Part shown: piece after piece, positions 47,101 through 59,100 of the stretch | Numbering within the stretch: the first letter of the stretch is position 1 | How the letters are laid out: each line of letters begins with the position of its first letter | NCBI GenBank assembly: GCA_949358305.1 | Contig: OX442314.1 | Coordinates: 15,059,060 to 15,123,059 of the forward strand | Direction: 5' to 3' | Source: Strigamia acuminata | Lineage: Eukaryota > Arthropoda > Chilopoda > Geophilomorpha > Linotaeniidae | DNA: 64,000 bases | Made by a program: the position numbers and the translations under genes | The notes under the pieces: generated by a model | What the model was told of the DNA's origin: nothing | The model's input: only the letters and a program-made list of their open reading frames with translations | Databases searched by the model: none

Positions 47101-50100
47101 TCCTATTGTGCAATGACCAGCTCAAAATCGCCACACGGGGTGCTGTGTATCGAGAGAAAAGCGGAAGTAATGCGTCAAATACACCAATGGGCATTTAAAA
47201 TGCTCGGCCTATAGGTGGCTTCAATTGACTTCAATTCAGGATGTTTTGAAAAAAGTGCCAGACGCGCGAATTATTGCTTTCCTGTGCATGTGACAGACGT
47301 GCCCAGCGACTAACCGATGTGTGCCTGACTCATCAACATCACTCATCTTGTTCTTCATTTATTCTCGTCTTTGACCATCAACATGATGGATGAATGGATT
47401 TAAGCCAGCTCCGCCACCATCATCGATGACACACGACAACCCCTTGCTACAAAATACACGTTCCAGACTCCACATTTTAAAAAAATTGATGAAAAAGTCT
47501 CTGTTGTGTATCATTTTACAGCTTAATTTAATATCCAATATCTTTTATGTCTTATTAATCATACTTTACTCTCAAAACGGAACATTTTTTCCCCAGCAGC
47601 GCAAGTCTAGACACGGTCATGTGGTTTGACAAATGTTTTTTTCATTGAGCACTTCTTACACAATGCAATAAAAAAAAATTTCAAACCGTTTTTGTCTAGT
47701 TTAGTTTAACACCGAATTAAATGACCCCAATTCCTAAACAACAGAGAAATATTCCACGTGACACTGAAGAGAGCGTGCGTGGGCGGCTCAAAAACGCGTG
47801 ATGGATTCATTTCAGAACAATCAACTGCTGAGCCCCGTCTCCATACCTCAAATGGATAGAGCGTTATACAAGACCCGGTGACCCTCAACCCAAGCCAGCA
47901 CACAGGAGAGGGGGAAAGGGAAAGCCAGAGAAAGCTCCATCTCACTCCCTCGCAACTTACAAACCCCAAACTCAATCCCTGCACTCTATCGGTGGACACA
48001 TCATCTAGCAAAGTCATCATCTTATGATGAACTACAACTTGCAAACGACATATGACAGGGATAAATACCACGGGGAGAGAAAAACGGGAGGGATTTCTGA
48101 TGAATGAACTAACGCCAAGCAGAACAAAAAGAGTCTTACCGTTCCCACCACCACCACCACCACCACCACCAAACTCAATTTCTGATGTTTACTTTCAATT
48201 TGCTCATTTGTAAATCCACTCATTCACTCATTTTGAAATAACTTCTATAACTCTCTACACCATGTACTTTAATTTACTACAAAATTATAAGAGTAGAGTT
48301 TTTTAACGTGCGAGATGACCGTAAAAAAAAATTATTGCCAGGTAAATTCACACCTTGAACGTGATCCTACGTTTTATCGAATGAAACAACGTCCACTCCT
48401 CAATGCTTGTAATTTTCTTGACGTTAATGAAGAAGTGGTTAATTCATCTCAAACATACGCCGTAATCACCAAATATACTACAGTATTAAGCTTATATACG
48501 ACCGTTTCTTTATAATCTGTCACACCCACTCGGCTCGTAAAGAAAGGGATTGTCCACTTGCCCATTTCCGGACACATCACAGTTGCCAACCGATTAGGCC
48601 CTCGGCACCCCTTCCATAAGAGCATAACCCTACACTATGAGAGGGGTGATAAAGGACTGTGTGCACGCAATACGAGTTGCACTTATTAAGGTTATGTCAC
48701 TAATAAATACTCATATTCACTTGAGATCATTTCCTAAATGTATACATCACGTTATATCAGAAAAATGCACTTGCCAACGACAATTTTTTTGCCTTTCCTT
48801 CCCTTCCCCTCTCATTCGATAATAAACTTTTTTTTTCCATTCCTCGATACAGGAAAATTAAAGTCGCAGCAGCGCAATTTCCACTTTTTAAGTGGGTGCT
48901 GACACAGCAACTGCACTGGTCACATCATTAGGAGTGGGTGGAGAGGAGGAGGAGGAGGAGGATGGCACAAACGAACCCAACTCATGCGGAAAAATGTTAT
49001 TACACCCGAATCAGCGGGAGACTGCACATCTCACCCTCCCATCTTCTTTCTCCGGGTCAAATCAAAGCCAATTACGCTTCATTTTCAGTCTGCGTCCACC
49101 ACAGTCCACTACAAAAACATTTGTCCACTACACACCTCAACCTCAATCAACTGCCCTATTTATAATTTCGACTCTTTTCACTGAAAAAAGACCAATTACT
49201 TTTTTCTCGACCACAAAGGCCAAAGAGAAAATTACAATACAGTAGTGGCAGCAGCAGCGGCTCGAGATGAGTACTGGTCACTCCAGGAAACTCGAGAAAA
49301 CCTTCCCAATCAGTCTGAAAACGTGAACTGACTTAAAGATACAGACTAACTCAAACTGACCATCGGGGTAAGTTTTTCATTTCCCTCCACTCTTAATCAA
49401 TACGGTCAACTGCATCGTCATATATAATCATTATCTGCATCTAAAAATCAAAATTTACATATTTAAAGACGGGACTAACTTCCCAGAAGAATTTACATAA
49501 GAAATAACAGACTTGCACGCTTGAATAGCTTGCAAATGAATGATAAATACAGTACGCCACACAAAACTACAAAATTTCTTCCTTTTTTTTAAATCGATTG
49601 AAAACAGTGACTCAATTTAAGCTGACCATACACACAAAGAAAAAAGAGAAAAAATTACACCTGACTGCAGCACTAAAATCCCATTTCCCCATTTTTTCCC
49701 CCTTAAAAAATCTGCAGTGTAAAAAGGTTTAAATCCCATCTTATACCATTTGCAGAAATCAAATACAAGCTTCAAAACAGACGCCATACGTATGAATAAA
49801 TAGCATAAAACGATTCTTCCGCTTCAACGGCATTTCACGAATCGCCCTTTCTTCCCACCCGTCCATCTTCCATATCTCCATACCCTCACCACCCTTTCAT
49901 TTTTTATATTTTACAAAACGAATATCACCAGTCCATACTAACTCTCCTTTAAACCAAACACAACAAACTCCAAAATCGCTCGCGTGATTCCCGAACGATT
50001 TCTTTAAACACGTGAATAAAATTCACACAAAACAAATTACTCCAACAAGCACAACGACCTGTTTTGGGCGGGACGCGCACCTTTCATGGCAACGACCAAC

Positions 50101-53100
50101 ATTTTATCCGCCTGTTTGACCATCAGCACCCCATTTTCCTAAGCCGTTCAACGCCCCATCTTCCATGACTCGTCGTCCATCGCATTCTCCTCCCTCCCTC
50201 TTTCCAAAACCGAAGACGAGCTCTCAAAATCCCTCCTAGTTTACAATTGACCACATAAAATTTTTTTACATCCTCAAATATGAACTTCTACCCTTAAGTC
50301 CACTGGTCAATCTGTGTCTATCACAGTTCATCCACCCGTTTGTCCATTTGCCATTTCTGCACCCCTCCATTTCCCCCTTCCCCTTTTCGCATAATACGGA
50401 TCTCTATCATTCAAAAAAGAGGAGAAAAAATACTCTCATGAATTGTAAAATGTCTCCGGGAAAAGGAGAAATGTTCGGGGGGAGGCACGAGATTTATGAG
50501 CCGCGGGTTTCGCCTGCAGAGGATGAGATCCAACAGCGTTTATGAGCCGCAGTCGGGGAGTGCAATAAGTTGGCAGCACCGCGACACACACGCACAACAC
50601 ACGTGTTTCCACCGGGTCTCAATATTGGCACCAAGGGCTGCAGCTGGAGCCGCCTCCCTCGTAAGCTCTAGGGATTTCCCCCGGCCGGAATTTATCACGT
50701 GATTGACAAGTGGCGCCCAAAACTCCCTCCCCGCTCCTCACTGCGCATTTACATGCCTCAATATACTCAAAGTGGCGACTTTTTCCCCCTTCCTCCACAA
50801 AACAAAAGCAAAAAAAGAACAAGCAAAGAAAACTATCAGCGCATGTGTGTGGGGGCGCGTGAAAACATTTGTAAGGTGACAGATCTTTACCAATTTCCGG
50901 CACGGGGTGCCTTGACCTCTCACTGAGAGAAAGCGCCCATCCAATTTGGTGGCTCTTGCTCGTGATAACCGCCTAGGGGGTTCGCCTGATGGCATCCGAC
51001 GATTAATTTGGCCGATAGAGGCCAGTGCCAACTCATTAGCAGCTCCTCTAATGCCCCACGCACCTCGGCAAGGACGAAAAAACAAAAAAAGCCTAAAATA
51101 TTTCACTCGTTCGCCGTTGCCAGCCCCACTTTGCCCCCGATTCTTTATATACAATCTTGAGTTACAATGTGCTAATGCGGTCATCTCATCTCAATTGATT
51201 GCACCTTGTTGTTCCTTCCTTCTGTTTTTTCTTTATCACTACAGGAACAATAGACCCTTAGAGGCGTCGAGTTAAGTGCCCTTGGTCATAAAAGATATCG
51301 TCACATGACAGGAGGGTTGGCGTTATAACCTTTGACGCATCGACCAGAGATCACGCGGGTCATCTTTACCTGCAACTCCAATCAATGGCACCGCTAATGG
51401 AAACTCCTATGAATCAATCACGAAAGACTTGACCCGAGACCGAAATATCCTTTATTTTCATTTCCATCCATTTATTTATTTATTAATTTATTTCCTTTCA
51501 AACTTTTATGTCCGAGAGTTTACGAGCACGGGAGCGAAGGGAGGGAGGGCGACGCGGGTAACCAAGTGTGAATTAGGTGTTAATGAGAACGTCACCCCGC
51601 CAATGGCGACATCAAAGCCAATCAGGTAAACATTGTGACAAGCCTTTCCAAGCCGAGAAACAGAACCAAGCCTCACACACAATCAAAACCCAGGACCAGT
51701 TTTAAGACGCCTCGGCCTGTAAACACAACAAGGGGGTTCCTCACGTCTTAAATCAACAACACAAGAAAAATACTCCCGTAAATCCTTTCCCATAGTCCTT
51801 TCCCGGTCGGCCAATTTAAAAACTGCGCTACCGATATTCAAACTCACCTACGATACGATCAGTTGCACCTCCACCGCCGAATCGCGTCGCGCCGAGTCCG
51901 ACCCCATCCGACATTCCATCTCGTCTCGACGTCGCTGCAACGGCACTTTGTAGCCACCGATTTATAACTCATCCCATTGACCTTATCGCCCTCTGTCCAC
52001 TTCTGGTGCCCGACGGTTACACAGAAAAGCCGTCGACTGGCGACTCGGGAAGCACCTACGAGCGAAAAAAAGCGCCGCGTGCATCACAACCGTCCCGCCA
52101 TTGGCCGAGCTGCGAACAACAGACCAAGCCCCTGGTAATGAGTTGGACTTCACCCGACACCCCTTCCGACCCTTTATACCTTGCACAACAAGGGACCTTG
52201 TCCGCAATGATGGACAAGAGATGACCATTGGTCAGTGGTCACTCTCCTCATCAGATGTGAAGGAACCCTGGCGTTTCCTCCCACGCTGCAACCCCTGTGT
52301 CCGGCGACCTCTCGAACCGATTGACCACACACTGCGACGCTGTTGACCATCATCAATTCAAACCAATTTAAAACCCCAAACACTTCCTTTTACCCGATTG
52401 CTATCTTTGAACAAGACTCGAGTCCAATGCAATCTCCATAATCGACTTCAATAATTTCCAACATCAGGTCCCTCGCAAAACTCCACGTGGAGTTCAACGG
52501 GGTGAAAATGCTTACTAGTAGTACCCACCCCCCTTTCTCTGGTCGCTCCCAATTTGCATACGAATACAGTCGGCCACCAGTTGTTGCTCGGCCAGACAGG
52601 TTTGTCAATAATAAAAGAGAGAGAGAGAGAGTAAGAGAGTAAGAGTAAGAGAGAGAGAGAGAGGAAGGAAGCCGAGAGACCTGCAGGAGGAAAGGGAGAG
52701 GAAAGGAACTCCCTCTCTCCCCACACGGCTCCGCAACGAGCCCAAAGGGTGACGACAACACAACCGGCCGCCAGTTATGCACCTAGGCGGGCCCGACGCA
52801 GTTCTCGCTTGCCATTACAACCTCCTCCCATGGTCATTGTACCCGGTTCAATTAAAACGCTTGTGTTGGGTCGAAGGAGAAAGAAAAACAAACGGAGCCT
52901 TTAGCACCAACACAAGTAGCAAACCCGAACGCGCGAGACACTCTCTCTCTCTCTCTCCCTCCCTACCTGGCCGCCTAACCCCGGCTTACACTTTTTTCCA
53001 TGCCCGTTTCACAAATTGCAAACGCACCCCCACACATTCTGGCCCGTGTGACATTGATGGAGTGAAGTGCGACCTGTCCCTCGCGGCCATGATGGTTTCT

Positions 53101-56100
53101 TTTTACTCTCCGCTATTCACACCGTCCGTTATTGCGAGCAATTGTCCGCTACGAAACGATATAAGGAACAAGAAAGGAGGGTTCCACCAGCATCGCGTAA
53201 CCTATTATCAATCACGTGTTGCTCTCACAGATGCCCGGGAAAAACGGGGTGAGAGGATTTTTCAAAAGGGGATTCAAAGGGGTGGGAGGATAAGGACTGC
53301 TGAATACCACACCGAGCACAAACGACTATAAAGATGCACCAATTCTGTGTCGCTTGCAACCCAGCAATTCAAGGCGAAGCGCTCTCACTCAACAAAAATA
53401 ACACCAACGCAAAAAATAAATCCAAAACACGAAATTATAAGTTTCATTTTCCTTCAAAATTTTCTTTTCGGTTCCTCAATTTTCTCATTTCGTAAAAACC
53501 AAAAAATAAAATAAAATAAAATTTAAAAAATATATTATCAACTATTCTCAATCTCATCTAAAAAGTCAATACAAGCGAGGGGGGGAAAAACCCAAAATGG
53601 TTGATCCAAACGATCCATGTTAATTACAATAATAAGAATAAAAAATAAAGCGAGAGGGAAGCGAAGAACGGGGGGTCGGGGTTGGGCAAAAGGAATCATT
53701 TCCAATCAAGACCTCGGGACATGGGAAAAGGGAGGAAGGTTTATCAAGCCACATTGCTGCCTACACTGCCTTACTGTCTTTAATTTCGATGTATTCTGCA
53801 AGGGGGCTAATCTACTCATAACGGAGAAGGGCAGAGGGGAGTAGGCGAATACTAATGTCGCGAGCACGAGGGCGCGCGGGGCAATTTCACTTGGCGACCC
53901 TTATGCAATCCACCACCCCTACCCCCACCTCAGATTTCGCCACGAACGCAATTAATTACTCACGCGCGCACAGTTGGAACTTTCTCATAAATCACCACAC
54001 ACACCCTCTCTCGCTCGTTCAGCCACAACCCTTTGAACACTCAATTCAATACCGTATATACAACACACTTTGAAACAATACGCACAACATTTAAAAAAAA
54101 AAAAACACCAAACGACACAACACCAAACACGACACACAAAGGCACAAAATATGAACCAACAAACACAATTCAGTTTTCAAAAGAAATAAAAACGATCAAG
54201 TATCAGTATGCGCGCTCGGCAGCGCGTCTCACTCGCCTTTATTCATTCCGCAGGGAGTCTTAATTTTTATGCTCAGGGGCGGGTATAAACTCGTGACTTT
54301 TTCGCATTTTTTAATCGTCTTTTCCCCTATTTGGGCGAGTTGTAAAAATTTCAAAGAACCTGCGCCTTGCCACTTGCGATGCGCTCTATTCATTTCTAAT
54401 TGATGCAAATTGAAAGGGTTTAAGCGGCACGAGAAGGGAAGGGAAGAAATAGAAAGAGGTGAATAGTCTAGTATGACATCTCAGCTTAACTCCTTATCTA
54501 CAAGTTTAATATTTTCTTTATTTTTATTTCTTTCTCTCTTTTAATGGCCCTCGAATTGAGGTGGAGCACATTTCAATGATGAAGACGTTGCCTTCAGATA
54601 AAAAGGACACTTTTCTCACTCTACGCGTCTGGAATCGACAATAGCTATGTCATTTCTCACTCTAAGCTTCATCAGAAACTTCTGCACAGATCGATATTTG
54701 TATATTTTAAAAAGAGCATGACTTCATTGCTAGAAAATTATACTTATTTGATATTAGTGAAACAAACCTCATTCCCGTGTTGTAAACTAATTATTCATCT
54801 CGCGAGAACCCGATGATACTAATTAATAGCGTTTTGCCAGACGACAAATTTTCTTGGCGTTATCGTCGCTTCATTTCGAATTAATTAACATAAATAAATT
54901 AGCACCAGCTGATACCCTACTGCGATAATGATAATTATGATCGCTCAACGTCACCTCGCTGAAGACTGTGCACAAGCAAATTAACCCTAATCACCAATCA
55001 AAACCATGGAAAAATAAATTCCACAGCAATGGACAATCATTTCTTTTCTTCAGCTGATCAATCCAAAATCAAGCATTTTATTTAAATAACTTAATAAACC
55101 TAAATGACTTCATAGTCTCTTCGCCTCTTTAATCAACATAAAGGGTTAAAAAGTTCAAAGTCAAACCTCATTGCGAGTGCACCCTCTTTACCCCTTCTCC
55201 CATCAAATTTACCCAAGTCACGTGTCACAACCCTATCCTCACTCCCACATTCCACGCGGCAATTAATAAAGTGGCCCATTGGGCGCCATCTGCTGCTAAT
55301 TAGGCCAAGAGTCCACTATATTGAGTGCCAAGCAACTCAATTAACTAATCGCTCAAACTTCCTCTGCTCATTTGAACAACAACAACTCTTCACAAAGTGT
55401 TTAAACACAAAAAGGCATCAATGTAATCGCCCTTTAATGGGCTACACTCAACTCAAAACTTGACTTCTTTGTTATTATGAGAAATCAGTGGGAGAACGCT
55501 TAATGACAGCCTAGAGTGAGAAAATTGCCTTTTAAAAAATTTCATTTAAAATAACGACTGGTAATTTGTGTTGCATCCAATTTGCTTTCCCCTTATTCAC
55601 TGCTCCGACAACCCATTTTAAAACTTACACTTGTAACTTTATTCCAAAAACACCAGTCATGGAAATTTGTGAGGATAAAAGAGTATTTGACTTCCGGTCA
55701 TTGCAAAGTCAGCTATCACACTTTTCCTATTTTTTTTCAATTAAACGTCCGAGTCCAAATGTCACGTCCCTGGCTTCCCGAGTCCCGGCATACAAACGCA
55801 ATCTCGTTCTCCGCTATCACGGACGCCTAGAATGCTGTCACGTGCAGCTCTACCTAAAATGTGTTGGATGTCCTATCTCGGCAACAAGCCTCTGGTATAA
55901 CATTCATTTTTCCTTTCAAAGATAGTACTCCTTAGAGGAAATGAATGAGATATGGCCCATCTAAATTTGCCAAAAATTCAAAAATGAAATTTTATAAAAT
56001 AAATTTAACATTACCAATAAATAATAATAAAATAAAATAAAATAAATAAATAACAAAAATTGAGTTAAGAGTTACTAATACGTTGACCACATAATTGAAC

Positions 56101-59100
56101 TTTTTTTGGGCGTAAATATAACGCATATATCAAAAATGAAAACTGCGTTACACTGAAAACATTCCGGTTCAAAACTCATTAACCAGGTCACGTCTATCAT
56201 TTGGAAATGGAGAAGAAGTGGGGGGAAATAAAAGATTCCACCTTCTGCTTACAAGATTAAGTATACAGAACAAATGCTTGCAAGTCTTAAAACTATCTAA
56301 TATCTCACCATTAACTTCTTTTGTTGAGTATACATTGCCAAAATATGCAAAACCCTTCCACTTACAACAATATTTTTGAAATACGCACGTCATAAAACGT
56401 TCTTAAGTCACCGTCCCCACAGCGTGTGAGGAATTTCCTCTGACAGCTCTCGTAAACACACCACCTGCCATCGTGGAATGCATTGTACTACATACTCCAA
56501 TATTTCCTTAACTGAAGTATAAATATACTAAATGTAGAAAAAGTTATGCGAAAAATCCAAAACATTTCCTTCCCCCATTCCATTTTTTTCCAAAAAACAT
56601 TTCATTTTTTATTTATTTTTATTTAAAATTATCTCTCTTTATTGTAAAAAGGTCTCCAGGTGATATCGCCAGAAAGGATCAACATCACGTCCACGGAAAT
56701 CGACGGGACCGATCCGTTGTGCGTGCGCAACGCAGCAGCCCGCAAGCACGGGGAATGGCGAGCAACTCGCAACGCATGCGTCCGCTGCTGACGGAGCAAA
56801 GTGTGTGGGCGTGGAGAACATCATTGGCATGTCGGACGTGTTCTGTACCAACATTTGGCATGCGGTGCACCTAACGGCCTTTTCGGCTACCACCGCTGCA
56901 GACCAGCATACTAAACCGTCGGACGGGCGTACGAAAGGGGGCTTATCGGAAGCCAGGGCGCGTGAGGAGAAGGCGAGGGCGACGACCGGTGGGATTGATG
57001 CTAGTAGCATACCCGCCCGAGTCGTCGACCGGTGAATCTCATTGGTATTCCATCGCTCGCGACTCACATAAAACACAAGAAAAAAAAATTGAACAGCCAT
57101 ACAAGCGCTCAAATTACACAAAAGCTCACATCGACTCACGCCCTCCATCGACGAACTCTAGAATTATAACTACCATACAACTCCTACTTTAATTCTCTTT
57201 TGGATTCTTAAGAGCATTCTGCACCCTCTCACTCGCGTTCTTAAGACTAAGAGCGTTACGTATCGAGCCAATATCTTTAAACGTGGACGACAAAAGACTT
57301 TATAAACCAAAAAAGCGCGCGGCAAACCTCTCAAACAAAACCTATTTATTTTTAATTTGTTTCCCCATGATTTTCGATGCCAAGATGAAACCCGTAAAGT
57401 CATTTTTAAACTGCTTGTCTCGGTCTAATTTCAAAATGGCCGCCGATTTACGAGTAGTCTGTTTCAGTTGCAGTGGGCAAGCACACATTTAAACAACCAA
57501 GCATGTTTAAATGCAAGTTAAACATTACTAATTAGCTACAATTACTGATTGAATGCAGTATCCTGCACAATGCAGCTGGAAAGTGCAAAAACGCATTTTT
57601 CAAGTACAAAGATATATTTTTTTAGTGCCAAAAATGCATTTTAAGGTGCAAAATGCACTTTTTATGTGCAAAAACCGACATTTTTTAGATTGAAAATATA
57701 TTTCAATTATTGCCTAATCACTTCGTACAATGGGGAAATCTTTGGTTCTGTCAATAAGGGTGATCTATGAGAAACATTTACAGAAGCTTGAAACGTTAAT
57801 TACGTATAAATGCACAAAAGCATGATGTACACCAAGTTCAAGTAGCAATTTCTATTTGCGACTTTCTAACACCCAAAATAATAGGACGGCAGTCTTTCCT
57901 AGCAAGTAATCAGCGTTATTAAATTTATTCTCCGCATGATAAGAACTCGTAATGGCACACAAAACTCACACGGGTCATTACGCCCAGAGACCAAAGATAC
58001 GATAAAACTGGAGCTTGTGAAAAGAGGAAAAAGCAATCAAAAACATTCGATGCTATCAAATTCCGCTCACAGGGCTCACAGGTATATATGTACTCAAAAT
58101 GTATCAAAACTTTATCAACTACCAACTCATGAGCATTCATGAGCAGCCACTTCCTGCGCTGGAGAAAGCGATGAGGTGTTAATTTGAGGATATAGGAATT
58201 CAGCACACCAACTGGTCATTCGACTGCGCGCTGACCAATCCCGCAGTTCGCCTCTTGAATTGCTAGCACGCAATGCAATCTCTTGAAAGAAAGAATACGA
58301 GAGGGAAAAAAAGAATAGAAAGAATAGAAAAAAAACTGAGTGACCAAGAACATTCGAACAATATGGCGAGCACGTTTTTAATCAGCACCTGGCTAACAGC
58401 TACCCTCCCATGCCACAGTAATAAATCCCCCAATAAAACAAAGAAGAGGACGCGCCATCTGCGAACAGCACGAAGACTCAACCATCCGAACTTGACTTTC
58501 GTATACATTTGTATCTATTTGTATCGGGCTTTCATTTCTTTTCTGGAAATTAATAAATTATATATATATATGATAAATAAATTGTGCTTTTGCGTTCTTA
58601 GCAATTCAGTCAAAACCATCAGTGATGTTTTTTGTTTAAGCGTGTAAAATAATGGCAAACTACTTTGCAAGCCAAAAAACCAGAGCTTGTGAATAATTCG
58701 TAAATACGATAAAAGCATCCAACTTGTCACAACAACAACAAGTAGGCCTAAAACATAGAACTAGAGTGTCATCAATAATTCAAACGGCACCATTACCACA
58801 AGAGCATACACCAACTGCACCAACCAGTCGACGTGGTGAATACGAAATATTCACTAGTCTAAAAGTCACTTTCCCAACGGTATAAAACTCCATTACAAAT
58901 CATTCCATTCTACTTAAAATATAAAAACAAACCCCGAAAAAAAAAAGAAATCCAAAGAAAAAAAAAACAAAAAAAAAATCCTTCACTTCTCAAACGCAAT
59001 ACAAACCTTGTTTTACTTCAATCCCTAATGATAATTATTATTTTCGACTTGATTTTTCAACCCCGCCTTTAATTGCCAGGTTTAAAAAAAGAGGAGAAAA

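Noticed and set aside
47830-47910. Sequence TGGATAGAGCG resembling a tRNA D-loop
   Set aside because: No TpsiC motif at the right distance and no acceptor-stem pairing.
48122-48223. Minus-strand mini exon [18 protein letters not shown] plus poly-Val ending at GTAAGAC
   Set aside because: Phase 0 does not fit the bHLH exon, the valines come from a CCA microsatellite and no acceptor or promoter supports it.
52777-53331. 184-codon plus-strand ORF
   Set aside because: Low-complexity composition (CTCTCT run, basic patches) in the trh intron, with no motif and no splice or promoter context.
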